Shown here piece by piece: positions 25,387-34,361 of a stretch of DNA of 64,000 nucleotides. The notes below the pieces were generated by a model. It saw only the letters and a program-made list of their open reading frames with translations, was not told the origin of the DNA and searched no databases. Position 1 is the first letter of the stretch. Each line of letters starts with the position of its first letter. The position numbers and the translations under genes were made by a program. The DNA comes from DASRBN01 sp035294305. Lineage in GTDB: Bacteria > Chloroflexota > Ktedonobacteria > Ktedonobacterales > Ktedonobacteraceae. The stretch is taken from positions 124,001-188,000 of the forward strand of contig DATGLD010000025.1 of NCBI GenBank assembly GCA_035294305.1, read 5' to 3'.

Positions 25387-26775
25387 TTAGCGTACAAATT
25401 GCTTCAGCACCTCATCGACACCTGGATGATTGCGGTTCAGGCGCAGGTCCTCATTTCCCGCTGAGTCAGTTTGTAAGAGCAGAATACCTTGCTGGACGCA
25501 AGTATTGAGCAGTTCCCTGGCAGATTCGCGTGTGAGGCGCCCACGGAAACGATTCTTTGGATTGACGGGGTCACCGATAAAGTTAGAAACGCCGATGATC
25601 GTGCGCCACGACCAGTTGCGGTCGATATAGTCAAGAAATTGCAAAAATTGGGGATCAAGCACATCCATCGGATAAGGCGAGTATTGGGAAGGCGCGGCGC
25701 CAGAAGAAACGGCGGGCATCGCCCCCGTATTACCGCTCATAGACATAGGAGGGCTGTAGCTACCATTACCGGTCAGGCCGGCAGTTACCGGAGTCCCTCC
25801 CGGTACTAATGGCACAAACTGGCTGGCGCTGCTTATAAGATCTCGGCTGACGGTTCCTGGTATACCAACAACGATCACAGTTTTGTTTAGACGAAGCTTC
25901 AATCGGGCGCTAATTCGGGTGAAATCTTTATCTCCAGTCATCAGGACGAATGTAGAGATAGTAGGTCGATCAAAGACGGTTTCAATAATATCCATCAACA
26001 TATTGAGGTCAACAGTGCTTTGTACTACTGTACTTTGTACAATCGTACTCGCGCTACCTGCATTGATGGCAGGCAAATGCCCTGTATTGCCTGCCTGCTG
26101 ACCCGGGGTGGGATTTGCGTATCCGGGATATCCCAGGGGGCCGGTACTTCCGGTATGGCCAAGAGGGCCGGTAGGCGCTGATTGTCCGTAGGGATTTTGA
26201 TAGGAGGGAAACGGGCGAGATGCTTCGCGCTGCTGGTAATCGGGCACATCGTATCCTTCTCCAAGGAGGTTATCCTCTTCGGTGAGAAGATGCTCCTCGA
26301 GTTCTGGATGGCCGAAACCAGCCGGCTCCTCCTGATCCCTGGGTGATTCCTGGTAAGGGGTCCAACCGTTAGCCACACTCTGCGACGAGAGGGCCGGTAG
26401 AGGGCCGGAATTGCCGAGTGGGCCGGTGGGCCATGGCCGGGGATAAGGCGCGGCAAAACCGCCTGTACCTTGCTCAGAAGCCCCTCCCAGCGCCCCTGTA
26501 GGGGGATTACCGGAAGCATAATGAACCGTTCCCATACGAATCCGGTCGCGCTGCTTTGCCGGGCAATCGACGCGGTCGATCATAGCAGCAGTGAGACTCC
26601 CTTTAAATGGTTCCGGCTGGCGAGACCAGTCCGCATAGGCGCGGGCCACCATTACAGTCCCATACCGGCGCGCAACGGCGATCAACTCTTGCGGGTCGGG
26701 CTCGCGCCGCTGGATATTCAGCATACTATAACGGATGTTCTCAAAATCGATGAATAAAGCAATATCTTCGGGCAC
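25387..26775 (-). CDS. NYN-domain (PIN-like) nuclease with a long low-complexity insert
   Basis: A 462-aa protein, GTG start after GAGGAGAAGATT. The NYN/LabA fold is split in two: ALFIDFENIRYSML (first acidic site) through RARAYADWSR-like sequence at residues 1-80, and VDLNMLMDII ... FVLMTGDKDFTRI (further acidic residues) at about 255-330. Between them lie ~170 disordered Pro/Gly/Gln-rich residues with TGPLG phrases. The last ~100 residues look like a winged-helix or OST-HTH RNA-binding domain (LDPQFLQFLDYIDRNW ... LTRESARELLNTCV). It probably degrades RNA with Mg2+. The insert within a compact nuclease fold is unusual. Confidence 0.82.
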   Translation of the reverse strand: MPEDIALFIDFENIRYSMLNIQRREPDPQELIAVARRYGTVMVARAYADWSRQPEPFKGSLTAAMIDRVDCPAKQRDRIRMGTVHYASGNPPTGALGGASEQGTGGFAAPYPRPWPTGPLGNSGPLPALSSQSVANGWTPYQESPRDQEEPAGFGHPELEEHLLTEEDNLLGEGYDVPDYQQREASRPFPSYQNPYGQSAPTGPLGHTGSTGPLGYPGYANPTPGQQAGNTGHLPAINAGSASTIVQSTVVQSTVDLNMLMDIIETVFDRPTISTFVLMTGDKDFTRISARLKLRLNKTVIVVGIPGTVSRDLISSASQFVPLVPGGTPVTAGLTGNGSYSPPMSMSGNTGAMPAVSSGAAPSQYSPYPMDVLDPQFLQFLDYIDRNWSWRTIIGVSNFIGDPVNPKNRFRGRLTRESARELLNTCVQQGILLLQTDSAGNEDLRLNRNHPGVDEVLKQFVR

Positions 26776-26908
26776 AATCTTCTCCTCTCATAGGGAGAAA
26801 CCGCGCAGGCCAAGATGTATGATTGTTCAGGTGCTCGGATAGCGAAGAAATGAATAGGTTCTCGGTCTTCGCTGCTATCCTGTAACTATGAGCATATCAC
26901 ACTTTAGA

Positions 26909-26937
26909 AGTAAAGTCGAGTGGTCTGCGCCTTTACT
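26909..26937. promoter_or_regulatory. Inverted repeat upstream of the HxlR gene
   Basis: AGTAAAG (26909-26915) and CTTTACT (26931-26937), 22 bp centre to centre, about 115 bp before the HxlR start. Spacing suits a dimeric regulator binding one face of DNA. Confidence 0.35.
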
Positions 26938-27053
26938 TTACGTTTTCCTTATGTTATAGTTGTCATACAGATAGATAGGGACATGAAGCGTCTTTGGATA
27001 GACATGTGTCCTTTACAAACAAGTCAGAGCCAATCAATAGCTCTTCAGGTACA

Positions 27054-27416
27054 ATGGCTATGGAGCTAACAACAACTGCATTACGTTCCCTGGATAATAC
27101 AATTTGTCCTGTTGCGCGCACCGCCAACATCATCAGTGGGAAATGGACGCTACTCATTATCCGCGATTTAGCTTCTGGTGTCAAACGTTTTAATCAGCTT
27201 GAGCGTTCCTTACACGGGATTAGCCCCAAGACGCTTTCCGAGCGCCTGCGCTACCTGGAGGAGGAGGGGGTGATCATCCGCCAGACCTTTGCCGAGGTGC
27301 CTCCCCGTGTCGAATACTCATTGACTGAGAAAGGACACGACCTCGTCGAGGTGATCGAGTGCATGCGCTGCTACGGAAATCGCTGGCTATGCAATGCTCC
27401 CACAAGTGACTCCTAA
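27054..27416 (+). CDS. HxlR-family transcriptional regulator
   Basis: From the ATG at 27054 the product is 120 aa, the normal HxlR size; an upstream TTG would add 20 unlike residues. It has the family core: CPVARTANIISGKWTLLIIRDL, then RFNQLERSLHGISPKTLSERLRYLEEEGVI in two parts (recognition helix and wing), and VEYSLTEKGHDL. Cys18 sits at the position used by redox- or aldehyde-sensing HxlR proteins such as HypR and YodB. No obvious target gene lies next to it. A terminator follows. Confidence 0.88.
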   Translation: MAMELTTTALRSLDNTICPVARTANIISGKWTLLIIRDLASGVKRFNQLERSLHGISPKTLSERLRYLEEEGVIIRQTFAEVPPRVEYSLTEKGHDLVEVIECMRCYGNRWLCNAPTSDS

Positions 27417-27538
27417 GATACAACTTCCTCTATATATTCCTACTGATTAAAGAGTGCAGGCCGGCCAGCGCATTCACTGCTTGCTCCCTTGCCACGTTTC
27501 TAGCGGTGCGGGTCGAACATATATCCAGATTACATAAA

Positions 27539-27563
27539 AACCGGGGGTGGCCCCGGTTCTTTT
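27539..27563 (+). terminator. Intrinsic terminator downstream of HxlR
   Basis: AACCGGGG and CCCCGGTT around a GTGG loop, followed by CTTTT. Confidence 0.8.
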
Positions 27564-27641
27564 GCTTAGCGAAAGCGAAATAATTGAAATGCGCTCCGCA
27601 GGCTCAGGAGAGAGCCAAAGTGCAAGCAGACGCAAGCTAGA

Positions 27642-27938
27642 TTAGCGGATGGCACCAACCAGTTCACGATCATGATCAGCGAGGAAGCGATGGAGGGTTC
27701 CTTCGTCTTCTGCAACCGTTGTACTCTGTTCTGCTAGCTGACTTTCTGTTCGACAAAGCAAATCATAAAGGCTAGCTACATCGTAGCGCATCTGTACCTG
27801 AAGCTGGCCGTCACTATTGAAGCCTTCTATGAAGAGACCTTCCTCTTCCTCGTGGATGGCAAAGCTGCTCACACCGACCTGGTCTAACACCTGACCGACG
27901 GCGTGCAATATGCTTGCATAACTGAACATGGCCCGCAT
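27642..27938 (-). CDS. Small hypothetical protein
   Basis: A 98-aa acidic protein from the ATG at 27938, preceded by AGGGAGGG; a start 11 codons upstream has no ribosome site. The pattern MFSYASILHAVGQVLDQV, then an EEEEGLFIEGF strand and a helix YDVASLYDLLCRTESQL, suggests a small alpha/beta fold. Composition and ribosome site support a real gene. Family not recognised. Confidence 0.65.
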   Translation of the reverse strand: MRAMFSYASILHAVGQVLDQVGVSSFAIHEEEEGLFIEGFNSDGQLQVQMRYDVASLYDLLCRTESQLAEQSTTVAEDEGTLHRFLADHDRELVGAIR

Positions 27939-28090
27939 TGATCCCTCCCTAAGTGAGATAGAGTTTGACAATCATTGTGTTTTGGTAGACGACTCTGTCA
28001 AATTCAACACTACCTGGCAAATCTGGAATGTGTTGTGATGTTTTATACCACACCAGTCTAGTTTACCATAACGTTTTGCGAGACGTCAAG

Positions 28091-29107
28091 TCAGAATCTG
28101 CTGGCGGTACCATTACCATTACTAATTCCAGCCGGGGTTGGCCACGACCCGCCATCGCGCGGGGCGGCCGTTTTTCTGGCGCTGTAGCCTCCCGTTTCGC
28201 GACCAGGGGCATTGAGGATTTCGATGGCCTTCAGGCGCCAGAAACGCGCGCTGGCGGGGCGTTTGAGAGCCAGGTATTCGGCAAGTGCCTCATCGGTCAT
28301 ACCGGGGTTTGCGCGCAGCGCTTCGATGGTCATCTGCAATTTGTCAGGGTTGCCACCGGCCGCCATAACAGGTACCTCATTCAGAGGTGGGGTTACCGAA
28401 CTGGCCGTACCCTCCTCAATGCCGCCAATGGCCACCACCTTCCCTGTGATGGGCCGCCCGGCATCGCTAGCTTCATCCCTTTCAACCGCACCCGGAGTCA
28501 GCGTAGCAGGTGTGGCAGCATTCTGCTGCATACGATTGGTCAGGGCAAGAATGCTCGACGCGTTGATCCGACTGCCGCTGGTGAGCGCGCGGCGTAGCGT
28601 AGCCACGGGCAGATTCGTCTGTTTGGCCAGTTCCGCAAGGGCGTTGAGTTGTTGAGCCTTTTCCTGCTTCTCCTCGGCTTCGGTTTCGGTTACTGTTTCG
28701 GCCATCATTGTATAGACGATGCCGAGCAGCGGAAAGGCGCTGGCCATAAATGGAAAGACGCTGGTAAGCCAGGGCGCGGTACTTTCGGCGGCGCTTAACA
28801 TGGTCGTACTGTGAAACTGCTTGGCATAGGCCCAGTTGACAGCCCAGGAAAAGACGGTACACATCACAATGAGCAGCCAGTGCTGCCAGACAGCCTTGGG
28901 TGTGCGGTAACGGCGGTAGCGCTGGAACGCGGTCCACGAAAGCAGGTACACCGTCACATCTATGCTTATGGCAATAGCATAGCTGACTGCCCACCACCAG
29001 ACGCCTTCTGGCCCCTGGGATGGCTCAAACGACGCGAAGAAATAGGCGACATGCGGAATCGAGGCCGCAAGAAAGACAGCAAACGCTATCCAGAAAAAGT
29101 ACTTCAT
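28091..29107 (-). CDS. Membrane protein with cytoplasmic helix-turn-helix-like tail
   Basis: A 338-aa protein. Four hydrophobic segments fall at about residues 4-22, 38-60, 78-98 and 118-140. A glutamate-rich coiled coil follows (about 141-175: ETVTETEAEEKQEKAQQLNAL). The C-terminal half includes a possible winged-helix segment (MTIEALRANPGMTDEALAEYL ... FWRLKAIEIL in parts). Four TM helices plus a DNA-binding-like tail recalls DUF2637/SpdA-type proteins of mobile elements, but I cannot confirm it. No partner genes are adjacent. Confidence 0.7.
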   Translation of the reverse strand: MKYFFWIAFAVFLAASIPHVAYFFASFEPSQGPEGVWWWAVSYAIAISIDVTVYLLSWTAFQRYRRYRTPKAVWQHWLLIVMCTVFSWAVNWAYAKQFHSTTMLSAAESTAPWLTSVFPFMASAFPLLGIVYTMMAETVTETEAEEKQEKAQQLNALAELAKQTNLPVATLRRALTSGSRINASSILALTNRMQQNAATPATLTPGAVERDEASDAGRPITGKVVAIGGIEEGTASSVTPPLNEVPVMAAGGNPDKLQMTIEALRANPGMTDEALAEYLALKRPASARFWRLKAIEILNAPGRETGGYSARKTAAPRDGGSWPTPAGISNGNGTASRF

Positions 29108-29228
29108 GACGGAGCATTCCCCCTCACAGTATTTTTTACTTCCCTTAATGGTTCCTGAGCAAGCATACTGTATGAGAGGCTCCGAGTCAAAGCAGAGATA
29201 GACGCTAGTACATTCGGGCTAATTTTCG

Positions 29229-29267
29229 AAAAGGCATGAAGCTGTCCTGCTCTCCTCAATGCCTTTT
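29229..29267. repeat. Inverted repeat downstream of ino1
   Basis: AAAAGGCAT and ATGCCTTTT, 9-bp arms separated by 21 nt, about 80 bp after the stop codon of the inositol-phosphate synthase gene. Possible weak terminator; the following bases are only partly T-rich on the minus strand. Confidence 0.4.
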
Positions 29268-29346
29268 ACCGGCCGGGCGCTGAGCCGGGCAAAAGAAGAG
29301 GCCCCGCCGGCGATAACAGGCCTTCACAAACAAATGGATCCGCAGG

Positions 29347-30690
29347 TCAGTCGTAATACTCCAGACCCAGGTGCGTGATCAGGTCTTCGCCCATGATATG
29401 GCGCAATGTGTTCTTCAGTTTCATCAACTGTATGAACAAATCGTGCTCTGGATAGAGACCTTCAGCCGTTTGTGGCGACTTGAGATAAAAGCTCAGCCAC
29501 TCCTGGATGCCAATTGAGCGCAGTTCTGGCGTTCTCTTGGCGAGGTCGAGGAACAACACCAGGTCAAGGGCGATTGGCGCGGCTAGAATTGAATCGCGGC
29601 ACAGGAAATTCAGTTTGATCTGCATGGGATAGCCGAGCCATCCGAAGATGTCGATGTTATCCCAGGCCTCTTTCTGATCGCCGCGCGGTGGATAATAGTT
29701 GATGCGAATCTTGTGGTAGATGTGCTTGTACAGGTCTGGATACAGTTCGGGTTGGAAGATGTATTCGAGCGAGCCCAGCTTCGACTCTTCCTTGGTTTTG
29801 AACGATTGCGGCTCGTCAAGCACTTCGCCGTCGCGATTGCCAAGGATGTTCGTTGAGAACCACCCATTCACGCCGAGTAGCCGCGCCTTGAAGGCAGGCG
29901 CGAGCACGGTTTTCATGAACGTCTGGCCGGTTTTGAAGTCCTTACCGCAAATCGGCGCGGAATTCTGCCGGGAAAGCTCGCTGAGCGCCCTGGTATCGAC
30001 GGTAAGGTTCGGCGCGCCGTTGGCGAAGGGCACGCCTTCTTTCAAAGCCGCGTAGGCGTAAATCTGCGAAGGCGCTATGCCGGGATCGTTGGACTCCAGG
30101 CCCTTTTCGAACGCTGCAATGGTCTCATGTACCGCTGTAGGCTCAAGAAAGATTTCAGTTGATCCGCACCAGATCATCACTACGCGATCGACGGTCTGCT
30201 TGAAGTTGCGGATATCGTCCATGACCTGCTCGGCCAGATCGCGCTTGTTCTTGCCTTTCTTTACATACGTACCATGAAGACGCTTGACGTAATGCTGATC
30301 GAAGACCGCCGGCATAGGCTTGATCTTCTCGAGGTATGGCTTCAGCTTTTCCAGTGTAGGCTTCTCGAGTACTTGAGCATGAATGGCAGCTTCATACACG
30401 TTGTCTTCAAAAATGTCCCATCCGGTAAATACAAGATCGTTCAGATCGGCGAGCGGCACAAAATCTTTTATGAGCGGAGTCTTGTTGTCCGTTCGCTTGC
30501 CTATGCGGATGGTTCCCATCTGGGTGAGAGAACCGATCGGCTTGGCCTGTCCGCGGCGCACCGCCTCGACTCCGGCGATCATTGTGGTCGCCACCGCGCC
30601 CAAACCAACCACCATCACCCCAAGCTTTCCAGTGGCCGGTGCAATTTTCTCCGCAGCGGCCTGCTTGCCGCCGTCCTTCGCAGTCGACAT
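29347..30690 (-). CDS. ino1: Inositol-3-phosphate synthase
   Basis: About 447 aa from the ATG at 30690; a TTG four codons upstream is possible but overlaps the ribosome site. The N-terminal Rossmann motif VMVVGLGAVATTMIAGVEAV binds NAD+. Further landmarks are GWDIFEDNVYEAA, the NGAPNLTVD loop, GKDFKTGQT and the catalytic LGVNGWFSTNILGNRDGEVL region near 285-305. It isomerises glucose 6-phosphate to myo-inositol 1-phosphate for inositol lipids or solutes. The standard bacterial length is ~360-440 aa. Monocistronic. Confidence 0.93.
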   Translation of the reverse strand: MSTAKDGGKQAAAEKIAPATGKLGVMVVGLGAVATTMIAGVEAVRRGQAKPIGSLTQMGTIRIGKRTDNKTPLIKDFVPLADLNDLVFTGWDIFEDNVYEAAIHAQVLEKPTLEKLKPYLEKIKPMPAVFDQHYVKRLHGTYVKKGKNKRDLAEQVMDDIRNFKQTVDRVVMIWCGSTEIFLEPTAVHETIAAFEKGLESNDPGIAPSQIYAYAALKEGVPFANGAPNLTVDTRALSELSRQNSAPICGKDFKTGQTFMKTVLAPAFKARLLGVNGWFSTNILGNRDGEVLDEPQSFKTKEESKLGSLEYIFQPELYPDLYKHIYHKIRINYYPPRGDQKEAWDNIDIFGWLGYPMQIKLNFLCRDSILAAPIALDLVLFLDLAKRTPELRSIGIQEWLSFYLKSPQTAEGLYPEHDLFIQLMKLKNTLRHIMGEDLITHLGLEYYD

Positions 30691-30867
30691 TGTTTTCTTC
30701 AACCTTCCTTTGGCCTGTCAGTGTGATGCTGACGAAACGATCGATCGTACTATATAACTTGTATTATATGGCCTATTAGATAAAAGCGGAAGTGGATCGG
30801 GCCGCGATCAAACAGGATCTGCTTCGCTGTTGATAGCGAAGCAGAGGAAAAACGCGCGTAATCTCTT

Positions 30868-32157
30868 TCAGTTATATGGCATGTCGTATCTTTTCGTCAC
30901 TTCCGCACCCCCAGGCGATTTGGCCGGAAATCCGTCCAGCGCGCACCGTATCTCAGCCACCACCTCCTCATGTTTTTCACTCTCAAGCGCCTGCTCCAGC
31001 GCCTCTTTTGCGAGCGGGCCGCCGAGACGACCGAGCGCCCAGGCCGCATGCCCTCTCACAAGTGGCTCTACATCATGTAAAGCATTGATCAGCGCCGGAA
31101 CCGCTTGTTGATCGCCGCTATTGCCGAGGGCAACGCAGACGTTACGCAGCAGACCGCGGCGTTTGGCGCGCTTTATCGGGCTGGAACGGAACCGTTCACG
31201 AAACTGCTCTTCGGTTAGGGAGAGCAGAGGGATGAGTTCGGGACTACCGCCAATGCCAGGACGGGGTTGGAAAGCACGACGAGGCTGGAAGTGAACAGGC
31301 TGTGAGAAGCGCGAGCGGTGTGGAGGGTTAGAAGGTATATCAGTCTGATCGCGCAGGCCAAGACGTTTTTCCGCGATTTTGTTGACGGGGCAGACTTGCT
31401 GGCAGATGTCGCAGCCGAAGATGAGGTTGCCCATGAGCGGGCGGAGTTCGAGGGGGATGCTGCCGCGCAGTTCGATGGTGAGGTAGGAGATGCAACGCGT
31501 GTTGTCCAGGACGTAGGGAGCCGGCAGGGCAGCGGTGGGACAGGCATGGAGACAGATCTCGCAGTTGCCGCAATTAGCCTTTGCAGGCAGATCATAGTTC
31601 TGACCCTTGTCGCCGCCAAGTGGGAGGGTGGTGACAATTTCGGCGAGGAAGATCCAGGAACCCCAGCCCTTGGTGAGGATATTGGTATTCTTGCCGTACC
31701 AGCCAAGCCCGGCGCGCTGGGCGACGGCACGATCTACCATACGACCCGTATCGACGAAGAGGCGAGTCTCTACATCGCCGACTTCGCTGCGCGCATATTC
31801 ACGCAGCCAGGCGGCGAACTGCTGCAGCCTGGGCTTGATGATGTCGTGATAATCATCGCCCCAGGCATAGCGAGAGATGCGTCCGCGGGGAGTGTCGTGC
31901 TGGTCTTCATCGGGCTGCTGTGTGAGGTAGCACATGGCAAGGGCAATGATGGATTGGGCGCCTGGCAGCAGCGCGTCGGGATGACAGGAAACATCCACGC
32001 GTTCGGCTGTGAACCAGGGAAGGCCGTCCATAAGCCCGTGGGCAATACGTTCTTTGATGACGCGCTCGACTTCAGGAAATTCCTGCGCACCTGTGATGCG
32101 GACAATATCGAAACCGAGCGAATATGCATATTCTTTGATGGTAGTGGTATTTAACAT
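30868..32157 (-). CDS. queG: Epoxyqueuosine reductase
   Basis: About 429 aa from the ATG at 32157. QueG reduces epoxyqueuosine in tRNA to queuosine using a cobalamin cofactor and two [4Fe-4S] clusters. Seen here: the N-terminal DUF1730-like domain (LGFDIVRITGAQEF), the catalytic-Asp region LFVDTGRMVDRAVAQRAGLGWYG (shown in part), the cluster motifs CGNCEICLHACPTAAL and CDICQQVCPVN, and a C-terminal HEAT-like repeat block (VPALINALHDVEPLVRGHAAWALGRLGG in parts) for tRNA binding. The ribosome site is weak. No other queuosine gene is adjacent. Confidence 0.93.
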   Translation of the reverse strand: MLNTTTIKEYAYSLGFDIVRITGAQEFPEVERVIKERIAHGLMDGLPWFTAERVDVSCHPDALLPGAQSIIALAMCYLTQQPDEDQHDTPRGRISRYAWGDDYHDIIKPRLQQFAAWLREYARSEVGDVETRLFVDTGRMVDRAVAQRAGLGWYGKNTNILTKGWGSWIFLAEIVTTLPLGGDKGQNYDLPAKANCGNCEICLHACPTAALPAPYVLDNTRCISYLTIELRGSIPLELRPLMGNLIFGCDICQQVCPVNKIAEKRLGLRDQTDIPSNPPHRSRFSQPVHFQPRRAFQPRPGIGGSPELIPLLSLTEEQFRERFRSSPIKRAKRRGLLRNVCVALGNSGDQQAVPALINALHDVEPLVRGHAAWALGRLGGPLAKEALEQALESEKHEEVVAEIRCALDGFPAKSPGGAEVTKRYDMPYN

Positions 32158-32198
32158 GGATATTTTGAAAGCGTTGATACGCAAGACGGGTTTTCGGG

Positions 32199-32221
32199 AG
32201 GGCGGCCTTTAAGGTCGCCCT
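32199..32221. repeat. Hairpin upstream of queG
   Basis: AGGGCGGCC and GGTCGCCCT with one G-T pair around TTTAA, between the queG start and the ABC permease gene's stop. It could end the ABC operon on the minus strand or belong to the palindrome family. Confidence 0.4.
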
Positions 32222-32252
32222 TACCATGATACCTTTAGCCCTGTTGACGATA

Positions 32253-33227
32253 CTAATTCGTTATATCACGTTTTTGCTGGAGCCACAACGAGAGGCCGAT
32301 GAAGATGAGCAGGTAGGCCAGCAGTACGAGCACAGCGTGCAGGTCACTGATGGAGCTGGGATCAGAAAGTGAGGTGGCACCAAAGAATCTCAGGTACTGG
32401 TTCTGATTTTGTTGTAGAGCGCCCGTATTAGAGCCGATGAAGTAATCAGGTATGGCGCGCAGGAAGTCACCGGCGGCGCCTCCGGCAGCGGCTCCAATGA
32501 GGACGAGGATGGTATGCAGGATGTTTTCTCCCAGGAGCAGCCAGGTGAGCGCTCCGGCAATTCCGGCGGCGGTTGAGCGTCCCAGCGTCGCGAGGAAGAG
32601 CGCGAGCATGGAGTAGACGAAGAGGCTGGCGATAGTGATGAGCAGGTAGAGCAGGGCATGGCCGAACCAGGCGGCGGTGAAGAAGTCAAAGTTATATGGC
32701 AGGCCGGTGAAGAGGTTAAAGAAAAGTCCGAGCAGGATGCCAAGGACGATCATGACGACCGCTCCAATGGCACAGCAGATGAGAGCAGCGCCAGCTTTGG
32801 CCAGCAGAAATTGCGCGCGCGTCGGGCCGCGCGTGAGCATCAGGCGTACGGTGCCAACACCATATTCACCGCCGACCATCGCACCGAGCAGGATAACGAT
32901 CAGCACCTGGCCGAGTATAAGAACAGCCTGGTTCACAAGATAGAGGGCCAGCGGTGGAAGCAATGGAGAGGGGCTGAGACTGGCGCCTCTCTGAACAACG
33001 AGCAGTGTAACAAACAGCACAACGAGAAATAGGAGTATGACCGCCACGACGGCGATGATACCAAGCCCCTTAGACATGGGACGACGGCGAATCTTATAGA
33101 GTTCCATGCCAATCAAGCGCAGGAGAATACTGAAGTAATCCTGACGCCCAAAGATCACGGTTTGGCTTGTTTCGGCTGCATAGCTGTCTGATTGTGCCGT
33201 AAGTTGCGTTTGGGGAGATGTATTCAT
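32253..33227 (-). CDS. ABC-2 type transporter permease
   Basis: A 324-aa integral membrane protein with six hydrophobic segments (for example GLGIIAVVAVILLFLVVLF near 55-75) and the ABC2_membrane pattern GGEYGVGTVRLMLTRGPTR, the coupling-helix region that follows the second helix. An AGGAAATCA site precedes the ATG. Its ATPase partner is encoded upstream at 34362-35477 on the same strand, but three toxin-antitoxin-like genes lie between them. Exports an unknown substrate, possibly a drug, lipid or peptide. Confidence 0.85.
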   Translation of the reverse strand: MNTSPQTQLTAQSDSYAAETSQTVIFGRQDYFSILLRLIGMELYKIRRRPMSKGLGIIAVVAVILLFLVVLFVTLLVVQRGASLSPSPLLPPLALYLVNQAVLILGQVLIVILLGAMVGGEYGVGTVRLMLTRGPTRAQFLLAKAGAALICCAIGAVVMIVLGILLGLFFNLFTGLPYNFDFFTAAWFGHALLYLLITIASLFVYSMLALFLATLGRSTAAGIAGALTWLLLGENILHTILVLIGAAAGGAAGDFLRAIPDYFIGSNTGALQQNQNQYLRFFGATSLSDPSSISDLHAVLVLLAYLLIFIGLSLWLQQKRDITN

Positions 33228-33312
33228 TGATTTCCTCGGCTTTGCATATGAAACGCTGCTAATCAGCAGCGGAATAAGGCTATGTGTACACCTGACCTAT
33301 TGTACTTTTACT

Positions 33313-33573
33313 TTAGAGGAGATGATTGTATTCCTCATGAGTGCCAATAAAGTACCAAATAATGGTATCCCCTACCTTGGTGCCGACTGCTCTATAGTGT
33401 AGTCCGATGCGAACGGAATAAATGGACTCGACAGGATCAATGCATTTGAAATGAAGGCCAGGATAATAGGGATTTACCTTCCAGAGATGGTAAGCAGCCC
33501 TTGCTTGCTTTTGTATAGCAGGAGGCAAACGCTTGAAACGTTTGCGAAAGCCATCCGTTACTTTGCTTCTCAC
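33313..33573 (-). CDS. RelE/ParE-superfamily toxin
   Basis: An 86-aa basic protein with a GTG start that overlaps the preceding stop codon by four bases (GTGA), the usual coupling of toxin to antitoxin. Pattern: FRKRFKRLPPAIQKQARAAYHLW (helical pair), then strands YSVRIGLHYRAVG and DTIIWYFIGTHEEYNHLL, the terminal His/Tyr region used by RelE-type mRNases. It is the last gene of a three-gene module placed inside an ABC transporter operon. Confidence 0.8.
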   Translation of the reverse strand: MRSKVTDGFRKRFKRLPPAIQKQARAAYHLWKVNPYYPGLHFKCIDPVESIYSVRIGLHYRAVGTKVGDTIIWYFIGTHEEYNHLL

Positions 33574-33905
33574 TCAAGCCCAAAGCCGCCTTCCTTCGTT
33601 TCTCCTGCAGAATATTGCTGTTGTGCTTCGACTGCCATACGTCGCAAGGCATCGCGCACATGGGGTTTACTGACAATACTGTCCCATTCCCGTTCTTCCA
33701 CTTCCTCTTCTTCCATAGGCCGCTTTGGTATAAGAGCATGATACGTTTGAATGGAAGCGTCCCCTTCTAGAATAGCTTCCGTTTCTGCAACTATTACTGG
33801 TGCCGGCACAGCTATTGAACTTCCGATAAGGGTTCGACTGGTGGCTGATCGAAATGTACCAGACGAAGGCACAAGGCGAATATAGGCTCCTGTTGTGGCA
33901 ATCAT
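33570..33905 (-). CDS. Antitoxin-like protein
   Basis: A 111-aa acidic protein next to a toxin gene. The N-terminal half (about 1-55) is Ser/Thr/Val-rich and beta-prone; the second half holds EEEEVEEREWDSIVSKPHVRDALRRMA, a charged helix that may wrap the toxin. No helix-turn-helix or AbrB motif is clear, so the assignment rests on position, size, charge and the 4-nt overlap with the toxin. A GGAAGGATG site precedes it. Confidence 0.65.
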   Translation of the reverse strand: MIATTGAYIRLVPSSGTFRSATSRTLIGSSIAVPAPVIVAETEAILEGDASIQTYHALIPKRPMEEEEVEEREWDSIVSKPHVRDALRRMAVEAQQQYSAGETKEGGFGLE

Positions 33906-33907
33906 TT

Positions 33908-34237
33908 CTATTCATCCTTCCTTTCTTCAAGAGCGTTCAAGCGGTTATAGCTCTCTAAACCTGTTTGAAGCGCCTTGATAATTTCTGGCACCAATTGTGG
34001 AGAAACCGTCAGTTTGCTAACGCACTCGGATCGAATAGTCCCCTGCTTCGTCAAGAAGTCTTTGACTTCTTCCGGTGAACCTAAAAATGGCGGTACTTTT
34101 GTTTCAAAGAAAAAGAGGGTTAGTTCATACTTTCCAGGCTGAACGATTAGATTATGAACATATCGATTTTGTATGCTATCAGGAACATGCCACTCAAGAG
34201 GAAGCCTTATCTCCTGGGATTGTTCTTCTTCATTCAT
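33908..34237 (-). CDS. Small DUF3467-like protein
   Basis: A 109-aa protein from the ATG at 34237. The pattern SIQNRYVHNLIVQPGKYELTLFFFE, then VSKLTVSPQLVPEIIKALQ and GLESYNRLN, matches the DUF3467 layout: a beta-hairpin that faces 'host' sequence and a 'SPQxxxxxxxAL' helix. Its stop is two nucleotides before the antitoxin start, so the three genes form one unit. DUF3467 proteins are of unknown function. Confidence 0.6.
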   Translation of the reverse strand: MNEEEQSQEIRLPLEWHVPDSIQNRYVHNLIVQPGKYELTLFFFETKVPPFLGSPEEVKDFLTKQGTIRSECVSKLTVSPQLVPEIIKALQTGLESYNRLNALEERKDE

Positions 34238-34361
34238 GGGTACGTACCCTTTCTCATTCAAATGGTCTGTTAGCTAACTATATATCATTTCGACAAAATT
34301 CGCAAATTACTGTTGAGGATATACCGGTTTTTGGTAGCTCAAGCGCTCAGTGTTTTTTATT

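Noticed and set aside
31318..32154. 278-codon plus-strand frame
   Set aside because: Fully antisense to queG, whose Fe-S and HEAT motifs are clear.
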